Assembly: GCA_044226395.1 (NCBI GenBank)
Contig: JBGAHD010000005.1
Location: forward strand, 186,001-250,000
Source: JBGAHD01 sp044226395
GTDB lineage: Bacteria; Pseudomonadota; Gammaproteobacteria; Xanthomonadales; Ahniellaceae
Direction of reading: 5' to 3'
Length of the DNA stretch: 64,000 nucleotides
The notes beneath the pieces are model-generated. The model ran no database searches. It had not been told where the DNA came from and saw nothing but the letters and a program-made list of their open reading frames with translations. This document shows positions 41,107 to 52,066 of the stretch, piece after piece (within the stretch, counting starts at the first letter, position 1; every line of letters begins with the position of its first letter). The translations under genes and the position numbers were made by a program.

Positions 41107-41853
41107 ATGAAGATTCTGGTCGGCTACAAACGCGTGGTGGACTACAACGTCCGCATTCAGGTCAAGCCCGATGGTTCCGGCGTGGCCACCGAGGGCGTCA
41201 AGCTCTCGCCCAATCCCTTCGACGATATCGCGCTGGAAGAAGCCCTGCGCCTGCGCGAAAAGAACATCGCCACCGACGTGATCGTGGCCACCATCGGCCC
41301 CGCCGACGCGCAAGCGCATCTGCGCAATGGCCTGGCCATGGGCGCCAATCGCGCGATTCACGTGGTCACCGACAAGGCCATTCAACCGCTCACCGCCGCG
41401 CGCGCCTTCTTGAAGCTGGTGGAGAAGGAACAGCCGCAGATCGTGCTGCTGGGCAAGCAGGCCATCGATGATGATTGCTCGCAGACCGGTCAGATGCTCG
41501 CGGCGCTGTGGGGCAAGGCGCAGGCCACGTTCGCGTCCAAGCTCGAGGTCAACGGCACGGTCGCGCGCGTCACGCGCGAAGTCGACGCCGGCCTGGAAGT
41601 GATCGACGTCGATCTGCCCGCCGTCATCACCACCGACCTTCGCTTGAACGAGCCGCGCTTCATCAAGCTGCCCGACATCATGAAAGCCAAGTCCAAGCCG
41701 CTCGAAACCATCGCCTTCGACACGCTCGGCGTGGACAGTGGCGACCATCACCAAGTGACGCGCTACGCGCCGCCGCCCAAGCGTCAGAAGGGCGTGATGG
41801 TCAAGGACGTCGGCGAACTCGTCGCCGCGCTCAAGGCCAAGGGCCTGTTGTGA
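41107..41853 (+). CDS. etfB: electron transfer flavoprotein beta subunit
   Basis: 248 aa small subunit of ETF, binding AMP and the flavoprotein dehydrogenases. Begins MKILVGYKRVVDYNVRI; contains NPFDDIALEEALRLREK, the LLGKQAIDDDCSQTGQMLA loop (AMP-binding and recognition region), and the LPAVITTDLRLNEPRF strand typical of the family. ATG at 41107 chosen over GTG at 41104. etfA follows after 19 bp. Confidence 0.96.
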   Translation: MKILVGYKRVVDYNVRIQVKPDGSGVATEGVKLSPNPFDDIALEEALRLREKNIATDVIVATIGPADAQAHLRNGLAMGANRAIHVVTDKAIQPLTAARAFLKLVEKEQPQIVLLGKQAIDDDCSQTGQMLAALWGKAQATFASKLEVNGTVARVTREVDAGLEVIDVDLPAVITTDLRLNEPRFIKLPDIMKAKSKPLETIAFDTLGVDSGDHHQVTRYAPPPKRQKGVMVKDVGELVAALKAKGLL

Positions 41854-41872
41854 GCGACCGGAGAACTAACCC

Positions 41873-42811
41873 ATGAGCAAGATCCTGATCGTCGCCGAGC
41901 ACCTCAACGGCAAACTCAACACCAGCACGGCCAAGTGCGTCACCGCCGCCAAGCAAATGGGCGCCAGCGCCATCGACGTGCTGGTGCTCGCGGCCGACCC
42001 GGCCGCCATCGCCGCGCAAGCCGCCACGCTCGACGGCGTGAGCAAGGTGCGCACGCTCGCCAACGCCGCCAACGCGCATGCGCTCGCGCACGTGCAGGCC
42101 GCGCAGATCGTCGCGCTCGCGGGCGAATACACGCACGTGCTCGGGCCCTCGACCACGTTCGGCAAGGACCTGATGCCCTGCGTCGCCGCGCTGCTCGGCG
42201 AAGCAATGGTCTCCGACATCATGAAGGTCATCGACGGCCGCACCTTCGAGCGACCGATCTACGCCGGCAACGCCATCATCACGGTCACCGTGCCGGCCGA
42301 GCGCAAGGTCGTGGCGACAGTGCGAAATGCCTCGTTCCCGGCCACGGGCGCGGGCGCCGCGGCGCCGATCGAAGCGGCCAGCGTCAACGCCAGCCTGCCC
42401 ACGCACACGCGCTTCGTCGAGTTGAAAGCCGGTTCGAGCGATCGCCCGGATTTGCAGAGCGCGAGCCGCGTGGTCTCCGGCGGTCGCGCGCTGGGTTCGG
42501 CCGATAACTTCGCGCTGATCTACAAGCTCGCCGACAAGCTCGGCGCCGGCGTCGGTGCCTCGCGCGCCGCGGTCGACGCGGGCTACGCACCCAATGACAT
42601 GCAGGTCGGTCAGACCGGCAAGATCATCGCGCCGGAACTCTACGTCGCGATCGGCATCTCCGGCGCCATCCAACATCTGACCGGCATCAAGGACGCGGGC
42701 ACCATCGTCGCCATCAACAAGGACGGCGAGGCGCCGATCTTCGAAGTGGCCGACATCGGTCTGGTCGGCGATCTGTTCAAGATCATTCCCGAGCTCGAAG
42801 CCGCGCTGTAA
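41873..42811 (+). CDS. etfA: electron transfer flavoprotein alpha subunit
   Basis: 312 aa FAD-binding large subunit of ETF. The C-terminal FAD domain shows VVSGGRALGSADNF, GASRAAVDAGYAP, QVGQTGKIIAPELYVAIGISGAIQH and IVAINKDGEAPIFEVADIG, all family signatures. It works with etfB and ETF-QO in the same cluster to carry electrons from fatty-acid and amino-acid oxidation to quinone. Confidence 0.96.
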   Translation: MSKILIVAEHLNGKLNTSTAKCVTAAKQMGASAIDVLVLAADPAAIAAQAATLDGVSKVRTLANAANAHALAHVQAAQIVALAGEYTHVLGPSTTFGKDLMPCVAALLGEAMVSDIMKVIDGRTFERPIYAGNAIITVTVPAERKVVATVRNASFPATGAGAAAPIEAASVNASLPTHTRFVELKAGSSDRPDLQSASRVVSGGRALGSADNFALIYKLADKLGAGVGASRAAVDAGYAPNDMQVGQTGKIIAPELYVAIGISGAIQHLTGIKDAGTIVAINKDGEAPIFEVADIGLVGDLFKIIPELEAAL

Positions 42812-42826
42812 GGCGCGGCTCGTCCA

Positions 42827-42851
42827 CGCGGCGCGCGTGACGCGCGCCGCG
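42827..42851 (+). terminator. hairpin after etfA
   Basis: CGCGGCGCGCG (42827-42837) pairs with CGCGCGCCGCG (42841-42851) around the loop TGA: an 11-bp GC stem 15 bp past the etfA stop. No T-run follows, so termination would depend on other factors. Confidence 0.4.
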
Positions 42852-42980
42852 CGCGATGACACCGGGCGCATGTCAAAACCTTGTCGCTAGCCCGAAAGTA
42901 CGCTGGTGCGCATCGCCCCGATTGGATAACGTAGCGACCCCGTCGGCGCGGGTCGACGCGCCGCTTGATCCAGGATCGGC

Positions 42981-44939
<1,959 letters not shown>

Positions 44940-45306
44940 TCGCGATGCGCGGCGCTGCGCCGCGTGTCGTGTCCCGAAGCGGATCATCCTCGTCGCTCGC
45001 GATCCCCCGTTGGGCCGCGGGCATCGGTGAGCCGCGTCTGATCACGCGATCGATCGCCCGAACATCGGCTTGTCGCAGATTCGAGCATCGTCACAGTTCG
45101 CGGCCGTGAAAACGTTTACGGTCATCGCGCTTCGCGCGGTCGGACCCTAGCCGCGCCGCCAGACGCGAAGCCGTTATCGACCCTGGCTCGCGCCGGCGTT
45201 CGTGACGTTTCCCTCGCGCATGCCTCTGACGCGCGTCCGCGCCATGCGGACGGCGTGTTCGTGAGCGCGAGCTTTTCCGCGTTGTATCAAGCCCCGAGGA
45301 AGATCG
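44940..45306. other. intergenic region without recognised gene
   Basis: 367 bp between the acetoacetate-CoA ligase gene and the beta-helix protein gene. Besides a short palindrome just after the ligase stop (CGCGGCGC-T-GCGCCGCG), without a T-run, I see no gene. The last 15 bases include AGGAAG, a likely ribosome-binding site for the gene at 45307. Confidence 0.6.
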
Positions 45307-47205
45307 ATGAGGACAACCGCACGCATCGCCACCGCGACTTTCGTGACCCGACTGGGGCTTGGCCTCGCCACGCTCGCGTTGTTCGCGACCGCGCCGCCGA
45401 GTGTCGCGCAAACCGTGCCGGTGCAAGTGCGCGTGCAAGGACTGGCGCTTGGCAATACCGTCGCGCTGCGTCAAGGCGGCGCCACGGTCACGGCCACGGT
45501 CGATGAGCAGATCGCAGTCGGTCAGGGCAACGTGGGCTCGCCGCTGCAGATCGACGTCGTGACGCAACCCGATGGTCAGACCTGCGCGCTGTCCGACTTC
45601 GCGCCGACCACGGTGCCCGCCGCCGGCACGCCGGTGTTCGTGCGCTGCGTCCACGCGATCGCGCCGCGCATCACCATGCCCGACACCTTGCCGAATGACG
45701 CCCTCGCGTGGTGGCAAGATGGCGCATCGCTACGCACCATCGCGTATCCCGGCATTCCCTACGAAAGCCGCGCGACCATGACGGGCGGCATCTTTCCCTA
45801 CGAGTACCGTCTTCTCGGCGCGCGCTTCAATGGTCAGCCGTTCGCGGGCGCGGTGAGTCTCGATTTTCGCCGCGGCACCCTGCGCTTCACCCCGCCGAGC
45901 GCCGGCAGTTACGCCTTCGACATCGAAGTCCGCGACAGTGGCAGCGCGCAGAAGGTCACGCAGCGCACGTTCACGATCACGGTCGCGACCGATCGCTTCC
46001 TCTTCGTCGCGCCCACGGGCATCGACACGGCGGGTCGCGGCAGCATCGCGCAGCCATTTCGCACCATCGCCTTCGCCCTGGCCCAAGGCACGACCGCGCA
46101 AGCTTTGATGGTACGCAAGGGCGTGTATCCGGGTCGCTTCGACTTCTTCGACAACCGCGTGGTCCAAGTCCTGGCCTATCCCGACGAAGTGCCCGTGATC
46201 GATCTCACCGGCGCGGGCTCGATCGACGTCAAGATGACCCAGGCGCCGACGGCGCGCTTCGAAGGCTTCGACATCACCGGCGTGCGGCAGTACGGCATCG
46301 TCAGCGACCCGTCCTTGTTCGGCGTGGTGCTGCGCCATCTGCGCTTTCTCGATGGCGTGGTGGCCAATGGCGGCGAGAACCCGGCCTACATTCATGGCTG
46401 GGGCAGCTTCGATCCGCGACATCGCTTCCTGGTGCAGGACTCGGCCTTTCTCAACTATCCCGACGGTTATGCCGCCACCTGGTTCGATGCCACGGACTCC
46501 GTGTTCGAGAACAACGTCGTGCGCCTGGGCAGCACGCACGCGGGCGTGCACGACAAGGACAACTCGCAGCACAATGTCTATCGCGAGAATCTGATCGAAT
46601 ACGCGCCCGAGTTCGCCAATAACCAAGGCATCCAGATCTCGGCGCAGGTGCGCTCGCTCAACATCCATATTCATCACAACCTGCTCATCAACACCGGCGT
46701 CTGGCTCGGCGGCCAATGCCTGACCGAAGACTGCGTGATGCTCAATCACGACGTGCACCACAACACCGTGATCAACGCCAGCATGGTCATGCGCTGGGGC
46801 GTGTTCGATCCGCCCAGCGGCGGCACGCGCTTCAGCCACAACGTGGTCCGCGGCGCCGTCGCGCCCTACGCGTGGTTCTCGTGCCTGGGCACCTTGCCCA
46901 CCGCGTTCGCCACGCAAATCCAAGCGCGCGCGAATCGACTCGAAACGTCCAACCCACTGGCCATGTACGACGACCAGTGCGGCGGCTCGCCGATGAACAT
47001 TCCCTGGTCACAATGGCGCGGCACGCATGGTCACGACACCGTCGCGTCCGGCAGCGTGCTCAGCGCGACCACCGACATGATCGGCACCGGACCTCAAACG
47101 CGACTGCCCGTGGGCGATCCCCGTCTAACCACGCTGGGTCACCGCTATCCGTTGCCGGTTTCGGTGAGCGGGACGTACTTCAGTCACGGGTTCGAGTTGC
47201 CGTGA
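45307..47205 (+). CDS. secreted right-handed beta-helix protein with C-terminal FSHGFE motif
   Basis: 632 aa. The signal peptide ends near residue 35 (PPSVAQT). Residues about 36-115 look like a small beta domain with two cysteines. Residues 120-225 resemble an Ig/cadherin-like domain (FTPPSAGSYAFDIEVRDSG). Residues 230-560 form a parallel beta-helix with recurring short strands and Asn/His turns (HIHHNLLINTG, VHHNTVINAS, RFSHNVVRG). The start of the helix, FLFVAPTGIDTAGRGSIAQPFRTI, matches the D-x-x-x-G-S-x-x-x-P-F-x-T-I entry seen in pectate-lyase-like proteins. The last residues, GTYFSHGFELP, carry an F-x-x-G-F-E motif. Enzymatic activity cannot be assigned. Extracellular or outer-surface location is likely. 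Confidence 0.8.
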   Translation: MRTTARIATATFVTRLGLGLATLALFATAPPSVAQTVPVQVRVQGLALGNTVALRQGGATVTATVDEQIAVGQGNVGSPLQIDVVTQPDGQTCALSDFAPTTVPAAGTPVFVRCVHAIAPRITMPDTLPNDALAWWQDGASLRTIAYPGIPYESRATMTGGIFPYEYRLLGARFNGQPFAGAVSLDFRRGTLRFTPPSAGSYAFDIEVRDSGSAQKVTQRTFTITVATDRFLFVAPTGIDTAGRGSIAQPFRTIAFALAQGTTAQALMVRKGVYPGRFDFFDNRVVQVLAYPDEVPVIDLTGAGSIDVKMTQAPTARFEGFDITGVRQYGIVSDPSLFGVVLRHLRFLDGVVANGGENPAYIHGWGSFDPRHRFLVQDSAFLNYPDGYAATWFDATDSVFENNVVRLGSTHAGVHDKDNSQHNVYRENLIEYAPEFANNQGIQISAQVRSLNIHIHHNLLINTGVWLGGQCLTEDCVMLNHDVHHNTVINASMVMRWGVFDPPSGGTRFSHNVVRGAVAPYAWFSCLGTLPTAFATQIQARANRLETSNPLAMYDDQCGGSPMNIPWSQWRGTHGHDTVASGSVLSATTDMIGTGPQTRLPVGDPRLTTLGHRYPLPVSVSGTYFSHGFELP

Positions 47206-47308
47206 GCCTTCACGAAGGTCGGCACGCGAGTCACGTCGACCACCATAGTACGATCGCTTCGCGACCGTGGATTCCCAAGTTGGCGCAGGTACAAACAGGT
47301 GACCGCCA

Positions 47309-47599
47309 GTGTCGAACATCAAGCGAATTGATTTGTCCGCGGCGGATGTTGAGTACCTGAAGAATGCCCGATTCTTGCCAAAAGATCTGGCGACGCTATT
47401 GGCACAATCAAAACCTACGCGCGGCGGCACGAGGATCTTGGAGATTGACCTCGAAACAGCGATGAGATTCCGAGACGAGTTCATGGATCAAATGACTCTC
47501 CACGGATTTGACAAGGACTATAGGCCAAATGACGAAGGGGCACGCCTGGGGGACCTTATCGATCACTTTTTCAATGCGATATTCGGAGAGACCCAGTAG
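47309..47599 (+). CDS. small hypothetical protein
   Basis: 96 aa, start GTG at 47309 with AGGTGA upstream. No recognised family. The sequence is acidic and helical (AADVEYLKNARFLPKDLATLL, LETAMRFRDEFMDQMTLHGFDKDY) and ends in an amphipathic helix (LGDLIDHFFNAIFGE). No signal peptide. The DNA around it is less GC-rich than the core and uses rarer codons, hinting at acquisition. Its composition is reminiscent of small immunity-like proteins, but no toxin neighbour is seen, so no function is proposed. Confidence 0.6.
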   Translation: MSNIKRIDLSAADVEYLKNARFLPKDLATLLAQSKPTRGGTRILEIDLETAMRFRDEFMDQMTLHGFDKDYRPNDEGARLGDLIDHFFNAIFGETQ

Positions 47600-47699
47600 G
47601 CCTTGTAGATCACGATTCTGAGGATGTCCGGGATTCTTGGCCTCCCTCGATCGATTCAAGCGGATCGGTGCGGGCACCCGTGCCAGTCCGCACTGGAAG

Positions 47700-48251
47700 T
47701 CACGCATCGGTCCGTCGAGACGCTGGGCGCTCAAGCGGCAGCTTCAGTGAAAAGCGCATCGCGCAGCGGCGATGCGCGGGCAGGCCGTTGGCGATTTCCA
47801 GGCGCAGGATTTCAGCCAAGGCCTCGTCGAGTTCCTCCGATGCCAAAGTGCGAAAACCCAGTCGTCGATAGAAGACCTCATTCCAAGGCAGATCACGAAA
47901 CGTCGTGAGCGTCACCGCATCGATGCCTCGCCCACGCGCGTCCTCGAACGATTGCATCAACAACGCGCGACCGATGCCCCGACCTTGAAGCGCCAGCGTC
48001 ACGGCCAATTCCCAGATATGCAGCGTGCTCCCGCGCGGCTGCGCGCAGAGGAAGGCGTGCGGCACATCGTGCTCATCGACTGACACCAAACAAGCGCCTG
48101 TCGCCACCATCTCGCAATGAAACTCGAGCGAGCGATTCTCGCCATCGGCCAGCCATTCCAAGCCCGGCGCGTCGCGAAACCGCAAGCCGGCGGATTGTTC
48201 GATGTCGGGCAGATGCGCGATGTCGCGGATCTGCGTGGGGCGAATCTTCAT
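47700..48251 (-). CDS. GNAT-family N-acetyltransferase
   Basis: 183 aa acetyltransferase with the acetyl-CoA-binding motif LALQGRGIGRALLMQSFEDAR, preceded by the strand LHIWELAVT and followed by VTLTTFRDLPWNEVFYRRLGF, the typical GNAT C-terminal fold. Substrate unknown; the NEVFYRRLGF pattern is shared with small-molecule and antibiotic acetyltransferases. ATG at 48251 (MKIRPTQIRDIAHLPDIE) is the natural GNAT start; the 24 residues further upstream look random. Confidence 0.85.
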   Translation of the reverse strand: MKIRPTQIRDIAHLPDIEQSAGLRFRDAPGLEWLADGENRSLEFHCEMVATGACLVSVDEHDVPHAFLCAQPRGSTLHIWELAVTLALQGRGIGRALLMQSFEDARGRGIDAVTLTTFRDLPWNEVFYRRLGFRTLASEELDEALAEILRLEIANGLPAHRRCAMRFSLKLPLERPASRRTDA

Positions 48252-48357
48252 GCATCGGTTCCTACGGCGAGTGCTCGCGTGCAGGCGACTACACGCCACG
48301 TTCGATTCAACTTGAGGTTTCAATGTGCGGCGTTCGAGCGACCCCGTCGCCCTACCC

Positions 48358-48855
48358 TCACGGAGACCCGAAGAACCGGCGTTTCATGGCACGCTTGAGC
48401 TTGATTGCGAGTAGGAGAACGGCGAGCTCGAGCATGAATGCCTGGATCTGCCGCTCACGCGCATAGCAATCCGGCATCGGCGGATAGTGCTTGGCCCAGC
48501 TACGCGACGCATCGCCGAATCGGATATCGTCCGCCGTGCCATCAACCCCATCGCCCCCGATCGAATGCAGCTCGAACTGGCGATCTGGCGCTTCAACCCG
48601 CTCGTAGCGAAAGGCTTGTCGCCAATCATCCAAGGCCCATCGCGGTTCAATGTAGGGCCCCCGCCAGCAGTCGCCGGTGCGTTCGAGAAGCACGCGAGGG
48701 AACTCCAAAGTCGCTGGCCAGCGACCACAGTCCAGGGCGTACTCCGTGATTCTGCCGGCCAGTAAGTCAGCGTTGACCTCGGTGGCCTTCACCGGAGATC
48801 GAGCCATGTTTGGACTGACCAGAGCCAACGTGGTGATTAGGGGCAGCGCGATCAT
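48358..48855 (-). CDS. GspG-like (type II secretion pseudopilin C-terminal domain) protein
   Basis: 165 aa. The middle, GRWPATLEFPRVLLERTGDCWRGPYIEPRWALDDWRQAFRYE (shown as GRWPATLEF...WRGPYI...WRQAFRYE), followed by FELHSIGGDGVDGTADDIRFGD, matches the C-terminal calcium-binding domain of GspG major pseudopilins. It lacks the prepilin N-terminus (no G-F-T-x-x-E), and instead has a hydrophobic start at 48855 and a C-terminal hydrophobic helix (MLELAVLLLAIKL) before a basic tail. No other secretion genes are nearby. Start uncertain: frame open to 49080. Possibly a repurposed or decayed pseudopilin. Confidence 0.6.
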   Translation of the reverse strand: MIALPLITTLALVSPNMARSPVKATEVNADLLAGRITEYALDCGRWPATLEFPRVLLERTGDCWRGPYIEPRWALDDWRQAFRYERVEAPDRQFELHSIGGDGVDGTADDIRFGDASRSWAKHYPPMPDCYARERQIQAFMLELAVLLLAIKLKRAMKRRFFGSP

Positions 48856-49012
48856 CTCGGAGTTTTGCTTTGCATCTCGGCGACCATCGCGCGCGAAGTG
48901 GCCGCGTGGGACGGACCATCGCTTGGAGACCGATGACGACGAAAGGTTCCAGGACAAACTTGGATTGCACCGCACGACGCGCTGGCCAAAGTGGGGTCGC
49001 GGTCCAGCAACG

Positions 49013-49043
49013 AAAAAGGGGCGCGAGTTCCTCGCGCCCCTTT
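49013..49043 (-). terminator. rho-independent terminator after the TonB-dependent receptor
   Basis: AAAGGGGCGCGAG (49015-49027) pairs perfectly with CTCGCGCCCCTTT (49031-49043) around a 3-nt loop. On the minus strand the stem is followed by a short T-run, the complement of A 49013-49017. It lies 55 bp past the receptor stop at 49098. Confidence 0.85.
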
Positions 49044-49097
49044 GATCGACTCCCGCGAATGCCCGACCGAAGTCAGGCAAGCGCGCTTGCAGGCTAG

Positions 49098-51884
49098 TTA
49101 CTTCGCGCCAAACTGATACGTGAACTGCAAGAAATAACTCCGCCCCACCGAATCAAACCAACTCATGTTGTAGTACGGATACGCGCCATGCGTGGGGTCG
49201 CGCGGCGGCATTTCGTCGGTGAGGTTGTCCACGAGCAGGGCCAGTCGCGCGCGTTCGTTGAACGTGTAGCTGACGGTGGCGTTGTACAGATACGTCGCCT
49301 TGACCCAAGGATCGACGCCGCTGTCGGGTTCGATGTCCTGGAAGGCCCACGAGTCGTAGCTGGCGATGCGGCCCAGACGTTGGCCGTGAATGCTCGCCGC
49401 CCAGGTGTCGTTGTTCCAGCCGACGGTCAAACTCGCCTTGGTCTTGGGAATGTAGAAGCCGCTGTTGACCGCGAACTCGTCTTCGGTCGGATCGCCCGTG
49501 TATTGCTGGAAGTCGTGCTTGTCGACCCAGGTGTAGCCGGCGGTCACGTTGAACTGGCCAATCTCGGTATCCCAACGGCCATTGGCCGACAGGTCGATGC
49601 CCGACGTGGTTTCACGCGCGACATTGATCGGGTTGACGTAGATGCCGTACAGCTCGCCATCGCCATTGCGCGTGACGCGCGCGATCGCGTCGCGGCAGGT
49701 CGGCGAATTCGGATCGACGGATTCGCCCGTGGGCGTTTCGCCGATGCGGCAATTCGCTTCATCCTGCAGCACGTTGTCGACGCGCAGGTCCTGCACCTGA
49801 TCGCGCATCTCGATGTCGAAGTAGTCGATCGACAGATCGATGTTCTCCCACGGCGACCACACGAAGCCCAGCGACCACGATTTGCTGGTCTCCGGATCCA
49901 GTTCGCGATTGCCTTGACGCGTGCGAATCAAACCTTCATCGGAATACGAGCAATCGCCCAGATCGGAATCGGGCTCCTCGGTGCGGCAGCGGTAGTAGTC
50001 GGTGCCCGAGGTTTCGTCATTGCCGATGCCGGCGTAGACATAGTGCAGATCCGGCGCGCGGAAGCCCGTGCCGTACGAGCCACGCGCGAGCAAGCTTTCG
50101 ACCGGGCGCCACTCGAGACCGGCGCTGTACGTCGCCTTGCCAATGTTGCGGCCGGAGAAGCGGTACTGATCGTAACGACCCGCCACGCTCAGATTCACGC
50201 TATCGAGCAAGGGCATGCGCAACTCGCCGGCCGTGGCCCAACGATTGCGGCTGCCTGAACCGTCGGAATCCTTCCAGCTGTAGTAGTAGTACTCGGTCGC
50301 GCGCGGATCGGGCTTGAGATCGTAGGCCTGATGACCGAACTCGGCCACGCCCGCGAAACCGACATCGCCCGCCGGCAGCGAGAACAGGGCCGGATTGGTG
50401 ACGGTCAACGACGCGGTCTGCGTTTCCGATTGCGGGTGATAGACCGTGTAATCCGAAATCGCCGCGTACTCCGCGTTGGTCAGCGGACGATACAAACGAC
50501 TGGGATCGGCATTGAAGCTATCGAGCCCGGAATCTTCGTCGATGCCCAGCGAAGGGCCGAGGAACAGATTGTTCGCCAGCGCCGCAACAATCTGCGGCCA
50601 CTCGATCACCGCCTTGTATTGCGAATGGCTGAGCGAGGCCTCGTAGTCCCACATCTCGCCGAACTGGCCCTTGGCGCCGACCACAAAGCCGAAGGTCTTT
50701 TGCTTGGTCTTCACGCGACCATTGTCGAGACCGCCCATTTCCTCGGGGCTGAACTGGCGCTGCCAGTATTCGATCTGGTCCGTGGCCTGATTGTAGAAGT
50801 AGCCTTCCTCGTTGCCGTCGGGCGCCTGGTACGACCACGACTGCACGTCATTGAACAGCTCGACCTTGTGATAGCCCGCCTGCACATCGGCGAACAGTTC
50901 GACATTGTCCAGGGGCAGCGAGAACGTGCCGTAGGTGTTCACGCCCTGGCGCTCGGACTGGATCGTGCCGTAGCCGATCGATTCCTGGCTGCCGCAGTAG
51001 TACCCATAGCGCGGACGATTGAAGTAGCCCGTCGTGCTGTCGTTCTGATCGGAAAGGCCCGCGCACGTCGCTTCGCCCGGATCCAAATAATCGTCGTCGT
51101 AATTTGTGCGCAGATAAGCCCGACGCGCGAGACGCGAGTTGGCGGTCGGACCATCGGCGGTCGAATCCTGGATCGACCGGTCATAGGCCCACAGCGGCCG
51201 CTGATCGATCAGCTCCACGCCCCACACCGCGCTCAACGCGCCGGCGGTGAAGCCGCTCGACACATTGGCGTGCAGCGACTCGCCACCACCGCGCTCGGTC
51301 GCGCCGTAGCGCACATCGATCTGCGTGCCGGTCATGTCCTTCTTCAGGATGAAGTTCACCACGCCCGAGATCGCGTCCGAGCCGTACACCGCCGAAGCGC
51401 TGCCAGTCAGCACTTCGATGCGATCGATCATGCCGATGGGAATATTCGAGACATCGGTAAAGTTGCTGCGGCCATTGAACGGCAGCGGAAAGTCCGCGAT
51501 GCGCCGACCATTGACCAGCACCAAGGTGTGATTGGGGCCCAGACCGCGCAAGTCGACCTGCTGCGCGCCCGGCGAAAAATCACCGCCGCTGAAATCCTGC
51601 TGGCTCTGCGTCGCGCCACCGTTTTGCGTGAGCGAACGCAGCACATCGGGCACGCTGGTGAAGCCGGCGGCCTTGATGTCATCCGCGTCGATCGTCGTGA
51701 CCGGCGCCGGCCCTTCGAGTTGCGCGCGCGGAATGCGCGAGCCGGTGACCTGCACCACCTCGAGTTCAGCGTCCTTGCCTGGGTTCTGAGTCTCGGTCGG
51801 CGCCGCGTCCTGCGCGCGCGTCGAGAAGGCGGAGCCGGCCATCAAGGCCGCGGACAGTGCCAGAAATAGCGGATTCATGCGCAT
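49098..51884 (-). CDS. TonB-dependent outer-membrane receptor
   Basis: 928 aa ligand-gated beta-barrel. A signal peptide ends near 24 (AFSTRAQD), a possible TonB box lies in ELEVVQVTGSRIPR, and the plug domain spans about 55-170 (DVLRSLTQNGGATQ, VDLRGLGPNHTLVLVNGRRI, IDRIEVLTGSASAVYGSDAISGVVNFI). The large barrel ends in the outer-membrane signature YFLQFTYQFGAK. The TGSRI/LVNGRR type is the oar/xanthomonad class used for peptide or carbohydrate uptake rather than siderophores. It is divergent from the cyanophycinase-like gene, with 182 bp between them; joint use of a peptide substrate is plausible. Minus-strand terminator follows. Confidence 0.93.
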   Translation of the reverse strand: MRMNPLFLALSAALMAGSAFSTRAQDAAPTETQNPGKDAELEVVQVTGSRIPRAQLEGPAPVTTIDADDIKAAGFTSVPDVLRSLTQNGGATQSQQDFSGGDFSPGAQQVDLRGLGPNHTLVLVNGRRIADFPLPFNGRSNFTDVSNIPIGMIDRIEVLTGSASAVYGSDAISGVVNFILKKDMTGTQIDVRYGATERGGGESLHANVSSGFTAGALSAVWGVELIDQRPLWAYDRSIQDSTADGPTANSRLARRAYLRTNYDDDYLDPGEATCAGLSDQNDSTTGYFNRPRYGYYCGSQESIGYGTIQSERQGVNTYGTFSLPLDNVELFADVQAGYHKVELFNDVQSWSYQAPDGNEEGYFYNQATDQIEYWQRQFSPEEMGGLDNGRVKTKQKTFGFVVGAKGQFGEMWDYEASLSHSQYKAVIEWPQIVAALANNLFLGPSLGIDEDSGLDSFNADPSRLYRPLTNAEYAAISDYTVYHPQSETQTASLTVTNPALFSLPAGDVGFAGVAEFGHQAYDLKPDPRATEYYYYSWKDSDGSGSRNRWATAGELRMPLLDSVNLSVAGRYDQYRFSGRNIGKATYSAGLEWRPVESLLARGSYGTGFRAPDLHYVYAGIGNDETSGTDYYRCRTEEPDSDLGDCSYSDEGLIRTRQGNRELDPETSKSWSLGFVWSPWENIDLSIDYFDIEMRDQVQDLRVDNVLQDEANCRIGETPTGESVDPNSPTCRDAIARVTRNGDGELYGIYVNPINVARETTSGIDLSANGRWDTEIGQFNVTAGYTWVDKHDFQQYTGDPTEDEFAVNSGFYIPKTKASLTVGWNNDTWAASIHGQRLGRIASYDSWAFQDIEPDSGVDPWVKATYLYNATVSYTFNERARLALLVDNLTDEMPPRDPTHGAYPYYNMSWFDSVGRSYFLQFTYQFGAK

Positions 51885-52066
51885 GTGTGCAGTTCCTAAT
51901 GGACGTCAGGGTGTTCTTTTCGGGGCTTTGCTTGCATGTACGGGACGTTACAGCCTCGCTGTTCCCGATGATTTTTGCAATTGCCCGAACGGGGACGACG
52001 ATCGACCCTTGCGGCCGAAGCCCGCCCCGGGCGACGATGCCGCCCCCGTCATCGCTAGGGATTCTC

